Of a stretch of DNA of 64,000 bases, positions 46,133 through 55,264 are shown piece by piece (within the stretch, counting starts at the first letter, position 1; the number at the start of each line of letters is the position of its first letter). Both the position numbers and the translations under genes were made by a program. Source of the DNA: Paeniglutamicibacter psychrophenolicus (lineage in GTDB: Bacteria; Actinomycetota; Actinomycetes; Actinomycetales; Micrococcaceae); contig NZ_JAUSSH010000001.1 of assembly GCF_030812255.1 (NCBI RefSeq), forward strand, positions 124,001 through 188,000. The letters run 5' to 3'. The notes beneath the pieces were generated by a model. That model did not search any database. It was not told the origin of the DNA and saw nothing but the letters and a program-made list of their open reading frames with translations.

Positions 46133-47350
46133 CTAGTGGGCCACGGCTGCGGCGCCGTGTTCGTCGATGAGGTGGCCGGTCTCGAAGCGCTCAATGCTGA
46201 ATCCTGCATTGAGTTCGTGCGGCTCGTCGTTGGCAATGGTGTGGGCGAAGGTGAAACCGGCGCCCGGTGTGCCCTTGAACCCGCCGGTGCCCCAGCCGCA
46301 GTTCACGTACAGCTGGTCGATCGGGGTCTTGGAGACGATCGGCGAGGCGTCCATGGTGGTGTCCACGATGCCGCCCCAGGTGCGCAGCACGTGGGCCCGT
46401 CCGAAGATCGGGAAGAGCTCCACGGCAGCTGCCATCTGCTCCTCGATCACGTGGAAGGCGCCGCGCTGGCCGTAGCCGTTGTAGGTGTCGATGCCCGCGC
46501 CCATGACCAGTTCACCCTTGTGTGCCTGGGAGACGTAGACGTGGACGTGGTTGGACATCACGACGGTCGGGTGGACCGGCTCGTGCAGTTCGGAGACCAG
46601 TGCCTGCAGCGGGTGCGACTGGATCGGGAGATCGAAGCCGGCCTGTTCGGCCAGCACCGAGGAGTGCCCGGCACCGCACAGGGCGACCTTGCCGGCGTTG
46701 ATGGTCCCGCGGTTGGTCTTGACACCGGTGACCCGGTTGCCGTCCTTGATGAAGCCGGTGACTTCGCAGTTCTGGATGATGTCGACACCCATTTCGTCGC
46801 ACTTGCGGGCGAAGGCCCAGGCGACGTGGTCGTGCTTGGCGATGCCGGCGCGCGGCTGGTAGGTCGCACCCATGACCGGGTAGCGGATGTCGTCCCCGAT
46901 GTTGATGATCGGGCACAGTTCCTTGACCTGCTCGGGGGTGATCCATTCGGCGTCGACGCCGTTGAGCTGGTTGGCCCCGACGCGGCGCATGGATTCGCGG
47001 ACGTCGCCCAGGGTGTGGGCGAGGTTCATGACCCCGCGCTGGGAGAAGAGGAAATCGTATTCCAGTTCCTCGGGGAGCTGCTCCCAGAGCTTCAGGGACT
47101 TCTCGTACATGCCAGCGGATTCGTCCCAGAGATAGTTGGAACGAATGATGGTGGTGTTGCGGGCCATGTTGCCGCCGGCAAGCCAGCCGCGCTCCAGGAC
47201 CGCGATGTTGGTCATGCCGTGGTTCTTGGCAAGGTAGTAGGCGGTGGCCAGGCCGTGCCCCCCGCCGCCGACGATGACGGCGTCGTAGGAGGGCTTGGGG
47301 TCCGGGTTGTGCCAGAGGAACTCCGGGTGCTCGGGGAGGATGTCAGCCAT
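46133..47350 (-). CDS. soxB: Sarcosine oxidase beta subunit
   Basis: The 405-residue flavoprotein of the DAO family has the FAD-binding motif [19 protein letters not shown] at about residues 24-43. His173 (in [10 protein letters not shown]) corresponds to the His that carries covalent FMN in heterotetrameric sarcosine oxidases. The subunit oxidises sarcosine with release of H2O2. I chose the ATG at 47350, with GGAG nine bases upstream, over an in-frame TTG at 47365. It follows glyA by four bases. Confidence 0.96.
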   Translation of the reverse strand: MADILPEHPEFLWHNPDPKPSYDAVIVGGGGHGLATAYYLAKNHGMTNIAVLERGWLAGGNMARNTTIIRSNYLWDESAGMYEKSLKLWEQLPEELEYDFLFSQRGVMNLAHTLGDVRESMRRVGANQLNGVDAEWITPEQVKELCPIINIGDDIRYPVMGATYQPRAGIAKHDHVAWAFARKCDEMGVDIIQNCEVTGFIKDGNRVTGVKTNRGTINAGKVALCGAGHSSVLAEQAGFDLPIQSHPLQALVSELHEPVHPTVVMSNHVHVYVSQAHKGELVMGAGIDTYNGYGQRGAFHVIEEQMAAAVELFPIFGRAHVLRTWGGIVDTTMDASPIVSKTPIDQLYVNCGWGTGGFKGTPGAGFTFAHTIANDEPHELNAGFSIERFETGHLIDEHGAAAVAH

Positions 47351-47354
47351 GTTC

Positions 47355-48677
47355 TTATGCTCCAATCGGGGCGAGATTTGGGTACAGCGGGTGGGCGTTG
47401 GCCAGGGCGGTGACGCGGTCCTTCAGGGCCGCGAGGGTGTCCTGGTTGTTTTCCGTGGTGCCGGCGATGAGGGTCTCGGCGATGATGTCCGCGACCTCCA
47501 CGAATGCGGCCTCGGAGAAGCCGCGGGTGGCCAGTGCCGGGGTGCCGATGCGCAGCCCGGAGGTGACCATCGGCGGGCGCGGGTCGAACGGGACCGCGTT
47601 GCGGTTCACGGTGATCTCCACCTTCGCCAGCAGGTCCTCGCCCTGCTGCCCGTCCAGCTCCGAGTTGCGCAGGTCCACCAGGACCAGGTGCACGTCGGTG
47701 CCGCCGGTCAGCACGCTGATGCCCGCCGCCGCGACGTCCGCCGCGGTCAGGCGCTCGGCCAGGATCTTGGCCCCGGCGATGGTGCGTGCCTGGCGTTCGG
47801 CGAACTCGGGCGTGGCTGCGATCTTGAACGCGACGGCCTTGCCGGCGATCACGTGCTCCAGCGGGCCGCCCTGCTGTCCGGGGAACACCGCGGAGTTGAC
47901 CTTCTTGGCGATCTCCGCGTCGTTGGTCAGGATGATCCCGCCGCGCGGGCCGGCCAGGGTCTTGTGCGTGGTGGAGGAGACCACGTGGGCGTGCGGTACC
48001 GGGTTCGGGTGCAGCCCGGCGGCGACCAGCCCGGCGAAGTGCGCCATGTCCACGAACAGGTACGCACCGACCTTGTCGGCGATCGCCCGGAAACGCTCGA
48101 AGTCCAGCTGCCGCGGGTAGGCGGACCAGCCGGCCACGATCATCTTGGGCCGGTGTTCGATGGCCAGGGCCTCGACCTTGTCCATGTCGATGACCAGGCT
48201 GTCCTCCTCGACCCCGTAGGGGACGATGTTGTACAGCCGGCCGGAGAAGTTGATCTTCATCCCGTGGGTCAGGTGCCCGCCGTGGGCCAGGTTCAACCCC
48301 ATGATGGTGTCGCCCGGGCGGATCAGTGCGTGCATCACCGAGGCGTTGGCCTGCGCGCCGGAGTGCGGCTGCACGTTGGCGAACTGTGCGCCGAACAGCG
48401 CCTTGACCCGCTCCAGGGCGAGGGTCTCGACGACGTCGACCTCCTCGCAGCCGCCGTAGTAGCGCTTGCCCGGGTAGCCTTCGGCGTACTTGTTGGTCAG
48501 CACCGAGCCCTGGGCCTGCATCACGGCCAGGGCCGTGTGGTTCTCCGAGGCGATCATTTCCAGGCCGCGCTGCTGGCGGGCCAGCTCCGCGTCGATGCGC
48601 TGCGCAATCTCCGGATCCAGGGTGGCAATGCTTTCAGTCAACGTCGACTCGACAAGCGTGGTGTTCGTGGCCGTCAT
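47355..48677 (-). CDS. glyA: Serine hydroxymethyltransferase (sarcosine-operon copy)
   Basis: This 440-residue PLP enzyme shows all GlyA landmarks: [34 protein letters not shown], and the PLP lysine in [16 protein letters not shown]. It interconverts glycine plus methylene-THF and serine plus THF. As the first gene of the sox operon it turns both products of sarcosine oxidase into serine for SdaA. The start is the ATG at 48677 with AAGGAG upstream. A genome usually also has a housekeeping glyA elsewhere, so this is probably a dedicated second copy. Confidence 0.95.
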   Translation of the reverse strand: MTATNTTLVESTLTESIATLDPEIAQRIDAELARQQRGLEMIASENHTALAVMQAQGSVLTNKYAEGYPGKRYYGGCEEVDVVETLALERVKALFGAQFANVQPHSGAQANASVMHALIRPGDTIMGLNLAHGGHLTHGMKINFSGRLYNIVPYGVEEDSLVIDMDKVEALAIEHRPKMIVAGWSAYPRQLDFERFRAIADKVGAYLFVDMAHFAGLVAAGLHPNPVPHAHVVSSTTHKTLAGPRGGIILTNDAEIAKKVNSAVFPGQQGGPLEHVIAGKAVAFKIAATPEFAERQARTIAGAKILAERLTAADVAAAGISVLTGGTDVHLVLVDLRNSELDGQQGEDLLAKVEITVNRNAVPFDPRPPMVTSGLRIGTPALATRGFSEAAFVEVADIIAETLIAGTTENNQDTLAALKDRVTALANAHPLYPNLAPIGA

Positions 48678-48714
48678 CCAGTATTCACTCCTTGAAGTAC
48701 AAGTTGTTGCTGAT

Positions 48715-48724
48715 TGATATATCA
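48715..48724. promoter_or_regulatory. Palindrome in the glyA/GntR divergent gap
   Basis: TGATATATCA is a perfect 10-bp palindrome about 38 bases before the glyA start, in the 157-base gap shared with the divergent GntR gene. It may be an operator of that regulator. In a region of this AT content a chance match is possible. Confidence 0.35.
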
Positions 48725-48834
48725 GAACTAAACACAATGTTATGATGAGGATCACACGGTGTCAACAGCCGCCTGAAATGAGTCGCCATGCCGGTCACAC
48801 TAAGGTTGATCGGCGACAACAAGGAGAAAATCAC

Positions 48835-49506
48835 ATGAGCGCAGTCTCCGTAGGCCCGGGGTTGCTGGCCGAGCCCATTTCGCTGGCCGAACAGTCCTAC
48901 CGGGATATCCGGGACCGGTTGATCATGCTGGATATCCACCCGGGGGAACCCATCAACGACGGGCAGCTCGCGTTGGAGCTGGGTGTCGGGCGCACCCCGG
49001 TGCGCGAGGCGCTCAAGCGCCTGGAAATAGACCACCTGGTCATCTCCTATCCGCGGCGCGGAACCTTTGCCACGATCGTGGATATCACCGAGCTGGCCGA
49101 CGTCTCTGAACTCCGCCGTTCGCTCGAACCGCTGGCCGCCCGCAAGGCCGCGCTTAGCGCCTCGGACGCTGATCGCAACGCACTGCGTGACCTGGCCCGT
49201 GATATCGAACGGCTGGAAGACAAGAAGGTCGACAAGCGCGGGTTGATGCAATATGACCTCAGCGTTCACCGGTTGATCTATCGCGCGGCGGGAAACCCCC
49301 ACCTTGAGGAAACGCTGATCCGCCTGGACAATCTGGCCACCCGCATCTGGTGCCTGGTGCTGGACAAGGTCCCGACCGTCTCCGGACACATCGAGGAGCA
49401 TGTGGACCTGCTCGATGCCATCGTGGCGGGGGACTCGGAAGCAGCCGAAGCCATGGCGCTGGCGCACATCACCAGCTTCGAGCAGACGATCCGGGCCGTC
49501 CTCTAG
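48835..49506 (+). CDS. GntR-family regulator with FCD ligand domain
   Basis: The 223-residue regulator has a winged helix (SYRDIRDRLIMLDIHPGEPIND, LELGVGRTPVREALKRLE, residues 19-65) and an all-helical FCD effector domain whose histidines and aspartates (DLSVHRLIYRAAGNPHLEE, HIEEHVDLLDAIVAGD) can hold a metal. The start is the ATG at 48835 with AAGGAG upstream. It is divergent from glyA-sox-sdaA-purU and is the natural candidate to sense glycine, sarcosine or a related acid and control that operon. Confidence 0.9.
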   Translation: MSAVSVGPGLLAEPISLAEQSYRDIRDRLIMLDIHPGEPINDGQLALELGVGRTPVREALKRLEIDHLVISYPRRGTFATIVDITELADVSELRRSLEPLAARKAALSASDADRNALRDLARDIERLEDKKVDKRGLMQYDLSVHRLIYRAAGNPHLEETLIRLDNLATRIWCLVLDKVPTVSGHIEEHVDLLDAIVAGDSEAAEAMALAHITSFEQTIRAVL

Positions 49507-49615
49507 GAATTGCGGACGGGGGAGGCCGGCGAGATCCAGGGCATGCCGAAGCCCCCGCTCGGCATGCCTTCGAGCTGTTTCAGGGAGCGGGGCCAAGCGA
49601 CCATATGATGGTTTG

Positions 49616-50368
49616 ATGCGGGAAGAACCGGGCGGGGCCAACGCTTTGAAGCGCACCCCGATTTACGTGGAGATTCCCATTCGGGCTCCCCTGGAACGGG
49701 TGTGGCACCTGAGCCAGGACACCGAGATGCACCCGCAGTGGGATTTACGGTTCTCGCGCATCGTCCCCCTGCGCCAAGATGCGGACGGGGTGCTCGACTT
49801 CCGCTACGAGTTCCATCTTCCCCTTCACATCATCCGCGGGACGGAGGCGTCCCTGGGACATCGGCGCCGGGCCGATGGGCAGGCAACCTCCGTGCTTAGG
49901 TTCGACACGTCCGATCCGCTCTCGCCCATCGGCCAGGGAGCAGGATATTGGAGGTACATCCCCACCGAGGACGGCGTGCGGTTTATTACCGGCTACAACT
50001 ACGAGCCGGGAATGGGGTTGTTGGGAAGGGCCTTGGATTCCAGCGTGATCCGCCCGGCGCTGGGGTGGGCGACCGCCCTGGGTTTTGACCGTCTGCGTCT
50101 CTGGGTCGAATCGGACGTGGATCCCCGCACGGCCCGCAACCGGTGGTTCTTGGATGCGTGTGTGAGAACGGGGAGTCTGCTGGCTGCCGGGATCCTGCTG
50201 CGCCGCGCCCGATCAACCCAAGCACGACCGCTGCCGTGGTCGGCGTGGCCGCGGTTTTGTCGTCATTCACGATTCCGTCCCATTGGACGGTGCCAAGGGC
50301 GCGTCGGTGCCTGCGTCGGGCGCCCGATGCCCGAGCGGCACGTGCGCCCTCAATCCTTGCCGGGCTGA
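49616..50368 (+). CDS. SRPBCC-like lipid-binding-fold protein, probably frameshifted near the 3' end
   Basis: The frame from the ATG at 49616 encodes 250 residues. The first 190 or so fit a START/SRPBCC fold: IYVEIPIRAPLERVWHLSQDTEMHPQWDLRFSRIVPL onward to ALGFDRLRLWVES. After SLLAAGILLRRA the sequence turns into an unlikely Arg/Pro-rich tail. The neighbouring frame supplies PSTTAAVVGVAAVLSSFTIP, a membrane helix, then RRCLRRAPDARAARAPSILAGL, a more protein-like ending. That frame stops at 50436, 17 bases inside the next gene. A frameshift around 50200-50220 is therefore likely, either a true mutation or a sequence error. The function is unknown. Confidence 0.7.
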   Translation: MREEPGGANALKRTPIYVEIPIRAPLERVWHLSQDTEMHPQWDLRFSRIVPLRQDADGVLDFRYEFHLPLHIIRGTEASLGHRRRADGQATSVLRFDTSDPLSPIGQGAGYWRYIPTEDGVRFITGYNYEPGMGLLGRALDSSVIRPALGWATALGFDRLRLWVESDVDPRTARNRWFLDACVRTGSLLAAGILLRRARSTQARPLPWSAWPRFCRHSRFRPIGRCQGRVGACVGRPMPERHVRPQSLPG

Positions 50369-50419
50369 AGACGAGCGGCGAACGCGGAACCGGTGGCCTA
50401 CCCATGGAAGGGGGCAAAA

Positions 50420-51103
50420 ATGGCCTCGATCTTTGAGCTTGCCCTTGGGCAGGATTTTGGGCGGTTGCACCCCATGCTCCGGAAGCGTTTTGGTGTGGAC
50501 ACGTCGGCAGGGTACGCCTGCATTGGGCAGGGCGTCTTTTCCGAAGTTCGGCGCGGCGCCTGGTGGACCAGGCCGTTCCTGCGCCTGGGTTCGTATCGAA
50601 ACATCTTGTTTCCCGGGCAGGGACGGCACATCCCCTTCACCATAGAGAACTACCCGTACACCGACGGACTCGGTCGCCCAACCGTCACCTTCGTGCGCAC
50701 CCTGGAACTCCCGCGCGCCAGGAAGCACCGTTTCGATGCGACCATGGTGCACAGTGCGCAACGCGGTGGGATCGTCGATTACCTGGGAACGCGCCAGCAC
50801 CTGGCCACCGATCTCCAGCTGGAGGTCCTGGACGATGGAACGCTCCACCTCCGAACGGGTGCCCTCCGCTTCTATGAAGGTCCGCTGGCGTTCACGGTTC
50901 CCGCAATCTTCACCGGAACCGCGGATCTGTATGAAGGCTATGACGACGAGCGCGGGGTGTTCACGGTGCGGATGCAGGTGGCAAACCCTGTATTTGGATT
51001 CCTCTTCGGGTACCGGGGCGAGTTCTCCTGCACCTTTCCGCCAATTTCTGACGTCGGTGTCCCGGCAGACCTCAAGCCGCTCAGGGAAGAGATCCGGGAA
51101 TAG
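50420..51103 (+). CDS. DUF4166 family protein
   Basis: The 227-residue protein has features of DUF4166: an N-terminal LGQDFGRLHPMLRKRFGVD, then FPGQGRHIPFTIENYPYTDGLGRPTV, and [31 protein letters not shown] precedes the ATG. DUF4166 proteins are often found next to SRPBCC or saccharopine-reductase-like proteins. Its partner here is the gene just upstream. No reaction is known. Confidence 0.85.
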   Translation: MASIFELALGQDFGRLHPMLRKRFGVDTSAGYACIGQGVFSEVRRGAWWTRPFLRLGSYRNILFPGQGRHIPFTIENYPYTDGLGRPTVTFVRTLELPRARKHRFDATMVHSAQRGGIVDYLGTRQHLATDLQLEVLDDGTLHLRTGALRFYEGPLAFTVPAIFTGTADLYEGYDDERGVFTVRMQVANPVFGFLFGYRGEFSCTFPPISDVGVPADLKPLREEIRE

Positions 51104-51123
51104 CGGCCAACTTCCGCTGGTTG

Positions 51124-52590
51124 TTACTTTTCCGAAATGCGTTCGTGGAGTTCCTTGACGATGGCCTCATGCAGGGTCTTGAGCTGGTCGTTGCTTAAGC
51201 CGGATGGGTCGACAACCCCATTCTCGAGCTCTCCCTCGGGCAAGTTTCCGGGGGAGGGTGCCGCGTCTGTGGAGCAGCGTAGTTTGTTGCCGGTCGCGGT
51301 GAGCAAGCACGAGGAATCGTCGGCGTTCAGTTGAACGCGGTAGTTCACGTTCTGCTTCTGCCCGATGCTGGCGTGCCAGATCCCTTCGCCACCCGGCACG
51401 ATCTCCATGACGGCCATGCCGGTGGCCCAGTCGCTCAGCGAGGAATAGTCGGCCTTGATCTTGTCGGCAGTGGCTGCATTCGACTGGCGCGGGCTGCGCA
51501 GGGCGTACAACTTTGCCGAGGCGCTCGTTCCGGCCGTCACCTGCGAGCTGTCGAGCACAGCCACGTGGTCGATGGTGCGTGAGGACGCACGCGAGGTGAA
51601 CGGCGAGAAGAACCCGAACTTCTCGTCACCATGGTTCAAGCTGAAGTTCGAATGGCTTCCAAGGTTCGTGTCGTCTTCGTCCTTGGGCTCATCGGTGATG
51701 CCGGTTGACTTCAGGATATTGGTGCTCCACCAGCCACCGTTCAGCGTGGCCAGCGACGCATTGATGCGGCGCGACTGGGAAATGGAAACGGCCGGGCCGG
51801 GTAGCTGGCCGGAAGCGACCTCGGGTCGGTACTCCAGTTCGTCGGTGCTTCCGTCATAGATGACGACGCCGGCAGGAACGTCGTGCGGGGCCAACCAGTT
51901 TTCGAGCTTCGTCACCGGGACAACGATTTTCGGGATGCCGTTGTCACAGTAGCCCCAGGTATCCACGTCCTTGGCGATCAAGCCGGTGTCGATGCGGGCA
52001 ATGGCCCTCGTCAGGCTATTGCCGAAGATTCCGTTCATCCGCCTATTGGCGTGCGGGGCGAAATCGCAGCGCTCGCCGGTTGCCTGGCCGGTCAACGCGA
52101 GTTTCTGCACGATCATGGTCTCGTAGCCCGGGCCCAGCCAACCGCGACGCTCCACCAGGGTCGAGTACACATTCTTTCCGGCCAGATAAGTGGTTCCGGT
52201 GATATCTCCCACGGTGCCCGAGCTGTTGGATGAGGCCTGCCGCTCGGCAACCAGATAGGGCGCGCGCAGTCCGGTTTCCGGAAGAAGTTCTTCCTCGGCG
52301 GAAACCACCGCAACGGTGTCGCGCAGGTGCACATTGGCATTCCAGCTGGCAGCCAAAGCCAACGGCACCGCCACGACAGCAGCCAGCAAGCCGAGGCGTG
52401 TGGCTCCCCGCTTCTTGGAAAAGAACAAACCGAACAAGGCGACGAGAATTCCTGCGACCAGCAGCGTGAGGGCCAGACCGCCACCAAGGAAGATCCCCGT
52501 GAATACCCTTGCCCGCGTCAGCGGGTCGAGCAACGGACTCGCCAGAATGGCAAGAAGGACTACGCCGACGATGGCGAGGGGTTTCTTCAC
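51124..52590 (-). CDS. Membrane-anchored protein of unknown function
   Basis: The protein has 488 residues from a GTG at 52590 with AAAGGA upstream. Three hydrophobic segments (LAIVGVVLLAILASPLL, VFTGIFLGGGLALTLLVAGILVALFGLFF, LGLLAAVVAVPLALAAS) occupy the first 85 residues. About 400 residues of probable extracytoplasmic domain follow, with cysteines at CDFAPHA, GYCDNG and DDSSCLL...LRCS that could form disulfides. I do not recognise the family. An ATG at 52635 would add 15 residues. It is convergent with the DUF4166 gene, with only 20 bases between the stops. Confidence 0.72.
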   Translation of the reverse strand: MKKPLAIVGVVLLAILASPLLDPLTRARVFTGIFLGGGLALTLLVAGILVALFGLFFSKKRGATRLGLLAAVVAVPLALAASWNANVHLRDTVAVVSAEEELLPETGLRAPYLVAERQASSNSSGTVGDITGTTYLAGKNVYSTLVERRGWLGPGYETMIVQKLALTGQATGERCDFAPHANRRMNGIFGNSLTRAIARIDTGLIAKDVDTWGYCDNGIPKIVVPVTKLENWLAPHDVPAGVVIYDGSTDELEYRPEVASGQLPGPAVSISQSRRINASLATLNGGWWSTNILKSTGITDEPKDEDDTNLGSHSNFSLNHGDEKFGFFSPFTSRASSRTIDHVAVLDSSQVTAGTSASAKLYALRSPRQSNAATADKIKADYSSLSDWATGMAVMEIVPGGEGIWHASIGQKQNVNYRVQLNADDSSCLLTATGNKLRCSTDAAPSPGNLPEGELENGVVDPSGLSNDQLKTLHEAIVKELHERISEK

Positions 52591-53559
52591 GAGAGAATAT
52601 TCCTTTTGGCTAGGGATGATGAAGTTCCTAGTCATGCTTTCACGGCAGGCTCCCCGGAACGGGAGGTGGCACGCGCTTGTTGCCGATTCGGGGCCGGCAT
52701 CGATTTCTCCTGGCTGGACCGAACTGCCACCAGTGCCGGGCCGTACTACGCACTGGGCTACCGCCGCTTCAGGTCCCGCATCGAACAGGGTGTTCCGTTG
52801 GGGCTGAAGCCTGATTGCTCCGATGCGGAGTTCATCCGCCAGCGTGGCAGTGCCGAGTTCCAGCCCGCTGAACAGCGGATCGACGATGGGGTTTCGCCCT
52901 CGGAAGCGTCGTCCGATGCTGCGTCCACAAAGCACAATGTCGGTTCGTAGTTGCGTCTGTGAGTCAGCGGGTCGCTCGGTGGAGAAGTCCACTGCGGGAC
53001 CCGCTGTTCTGTCGCCTGCAGGGTCCGGTTGCCAAGAACGTGGGCGCCGTTGAAGCGACAAACGTTGTCTCGGATCCAAGTATCTGATCCGGGCAGCACC
53101 CATCAAACTAGTGGAAGGCAATGGGGCGTTCCCTCCTTGGGTAGGCGTTCGCCACGCAGGACATCATCCACGGCGACTTTGAAGTCCACCGGTTCGTTGA
53201 CGGGAGGCGGAAAACTGCAGTGGACCGAGTATGCCGAAGCCGGGCTTGTTTCGGGTGATTCCGCTGTTCTACTGGGAATTCGTTGACGTCGTGAAGTTGG
53301 GAAGGGTCATTTTTGACGGGTTCTGGAGTTGGGTCATCGAATACGGCAGCGTGCTGGAATTTGCCTTGCTCACCGGAAACCTGGAAAGGTCCGCATGACC
53401 CGCGCCAGCAGCCATCCGCCTGCACAGTGAATGCCTGCCCTCGCCGTCGGCGCCCCGAGCCGCGAGTCCGTGGGATTTCTCGGCCCGCTCCCGGGCTGCT
53501 TGCGGAGCCGGTCCGCGCGTCCGAATCGTGGACAGAAAGCCGACTGCCGGAAAAAACCC
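52591..53559. other. Gene-poor kilobase between the membrane protein and the creatinine regulon
   Basis: This stretch has no frame with convincing family similarity. Short protein-like pieces appear. On the reverse strand a segment ending EPVDFKVAVDDVLRGERLPK stops at about 53107. On the forward strand there is a 55-residue frame at 53231-53398. It could contain decayed gene pieces. I see no repeats, tRNA or mobile element. Confidence 0.5.
53231..53398 (+). CDS. Possible 55-residue small protein
   Basis: An ATG at 53231 opens a 55-codon frame, MPKPGLFRVIPLFYW at the start and FALLTGNLERSA at the end. It is rich in aromatic and aliphatic residues, and third codon positions are rich in G/C like the real genes here. 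The ribosome site is weak (GGACCGAG). It may be a small membrane-associated protein, a gene remnant, or chance. Confidence 0.25.
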   Translation: MPKPGLFRVIPLFYWEFVDVVKLGRVIFDGFWSWVIEYGSVLEFALLTGNLERSA

Positions 53560-53588
53560 TTGACAGTGACCGGGGACACAAATAGAGT
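53560..53588 (+). promoter_or_regulatory. Promoter of the MHS transporter gene
   Basis: TTGACA (53560-53565), a 17-base spacer starting GTGA, and TAGAGT (53583-53588). The same TTGAC(A/T)-GTGA start and 17-base spacing occur before the creatininase and creatinase genes. Confidence 0.75.
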
Positions 53589-53591
53589 CGG

Positions 53592-53617
53592 TGCAACAGT
53601 GTTGCAATCAATGCAAC
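53592..53617 (+). promoter_or_regulatory. Three-half-site IclR operator, copy 1
   Basis: TGCAAC-AGT-GTTGCA-ATCAA-TGCAAC, directly after the -10 box. The first and second half-sites form one dyad and the second and third form another. A bound repressor would cover the transcription start. Confidence 0.8.
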
Positions 53618-53642
53618 GTCAAAAAATCTTGGTGGTTCCCAA

Positions 53643-55043
53643 ATGATTCAGCGCAACAACTCCGCGAACGGCAATGGCGCCAACGCACGTTCTGCAACGA
53701 GCACGCTCACCGACCTCCCGCCTTCCGGCCTTGGCCCGACGCTCAGTGGCCAGGAGCGTCCCGACCCGGATGGGATCGGCAAAAAGACCCGACGCAAGGT
53801 GGTTGCCGCAAGTTTTATCGGCAACTTCGTGGAGTGGTTTGACTACGCCGTCTACGGCTACCTCGCAGTCACCATCACCGCAGTTTTCTTCCCCGAGTCC
53901 GATCCGACGACCGGCTTGATGCTCACCTTCGCGCTCTTTGCCGTTTCGTTCTTCGTTCGCCCCTTGGGCGGTTTCGTTTGGGGCCATATCGGAGACAGGG
54001 TTGGGCGTCGCGAGGCACTCTCGTGGTCGATCCTGATCATGTCCGCGGCAACCTTCTGCATAGCCTTGATCCCTTCGTATAACACCATCGGCATCTGGGC
54101 GCCGATCCTGCTGCTGATCATCCGCGTTGTCCAGGGCTTCTCCGCCTCCGGCGAATACGCCGGCGCTTCGGCTTTCCTGGTGGAGTATGCGCCGGCCAAC
54201 CGTCGCGGACTCTACGCCGCCGTTGTCCCGGCCAGCACGGCCACCGGCCTGCTGCTCGGTTCCCTGATGGCAGGGCTGCTTACCGGACTGCTGGAACCAG
54301 CGGCCATGGAATCCTGGGGGTGGCGCCTTCCGTTCCTGCTGGCTGCACCCATGGGCCTGATCGGCCGCTATATCCGCACCAAGCTCGAAGACTCTCCCGT
54401 CTTCGCCGAACTTGCCAAGGAAGACGAGGCGGTCAAGGCCCCGGTGAGCTCATTGTTCAAGAACCACTGGCGCCAGCTCATCCAGGCCGTCGGCGCGGTG
54501 CTGCTCAACGCCGTGGGCTTCTATCTGATCCTCAGCTACATGCCCACCCACCTGCACGAAAACATCGGAATCTCACAGTCCGCCGCCTACGTCGCGACCA
54601 CGGTGGCCTTGACCACCTACATCGGCTTCATCTTCCTCATGGGGCTGCTTTCGGACCGGTTGGGCCGCAAGAAGGTGCTGATGACCGCCTCGATCCTCTT
54701 CGTGGTACTCACCGTGCCGGCCTTCCTGCTGCTGGAAACCGGCAATTTCCTGATCATCGTGCTGGTGCAGGTCCTGCTCGGCGCAATGCTCAGCCTCAAT
54801 GACGGCACGCTGCCCAGCTACCTGGCTGAAATGTTCCCGACACGGGTTCGCTACTCCGGCTTTGCCGTGAGCTTCAACCTGTCCAATGCACTGTTCGGGG
54901 GCACCGCGCCATTCGTGGCGACCGTCCTGATTGCCACCTCGGGCAGTGTGCTGGCGCCCGGCTGGTACCTCATGGGTGCCGCGGTCATTGCCCTGGTTGC
55001 CGTAGCCTGCTCGGTGGAGACCAGCAAAAAACCATTGGCCTGA
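53643..55043 (+). CDS. MHS-type major facilitator transporter, creatinine regulon
   Basis: The 466-residue, 12-helix transporter belongs to the metabolite:H+ symporter group (ProP/KgtP-like): GNFVEWFDYAVYGYLA after a 45-residue polar N-terminus, then VRPLGGFVWGHIGDRVGRREAL between helices 2 and 3, and LLSDRLGRKKVLM in the second half. The promoter and operator match those of creatininase and creatinase exactly in layout, so creatinine or creatine is the probable cargo. The substrate is inferred from regulation only. Confidence 0.9.
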   Translation: MIQRNNSANGNGANARSATSTLTDLPPSGLGPTLSGQERPDPDGIGKKTRRKVVAASFIGNFVEWFDYAVYGYLAVTITAVFFPESDPTTGLMLTFALFAVSFFVRPLGGFVWGHIGDRVGRREALSWSILIMSAATFCIALIPSYNTIGIWAPILLLIIRVVQGFSASGEYAGASAFLVEYAPANRRGLYAAVVPASTATGLLLGSLMAGLLTGLLEPAAMESWGWRLPFLLAAPMGLIGRYIRTKLEDSPVFAELAKEDEAVKAPVSSLFKNHWRQLIQAVGAVLLNAVGFYLILSYMPTHLHENIGISQSAAYVATTVALTTYIGFIFLMGLLSDRLGRKKVLMTASILFVVLTVPAFLLLETGNFLIIVLVQVLLGAMLSLNDGTLPSYLAEMFPTRVRYSGFAVSFNLSNALFGGTAPFVATVLIATSGSVLAPGWYLMGAAVIALVAVACSVETSKKPLA

Positions 55044-55125
55044 GGCCGGGCTGTTGTTACCGTGATGTCGGCCATGGCCCGGTGGGGATCCACCCTCCGG
55101 TCTGCTTCATCTTGGCCGGCCACGG

Positions 55126-55185
55126 TTGACTGTGAACTGAATCACTGAAAGTATGCCGTTGCAACAAGGTTGCAATGAACGCAAC
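55126..55185 (+). promoter_or_regulatory. Creatininase promoter with three-half-site IclR operator, copy 2
   Basis: TTGACT (55126-55131), a 17-base spacer beginning GTGA, and AAGTAT (55149-55154). The operator TGCAAC-AAG-GTTGCA-ATGAA-CGCAAC follows at 55160-55185. The last half-site has one mismatch. Confidence 0.78.
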
Positions 55186-55264
55186 ACTTTTCCATTCGCT
55201 GGAATCCTGGCCGATCCACCGAAGTCCCAACGTGCCTGTCCGCTGTCCAACCTAGGAGACGACG

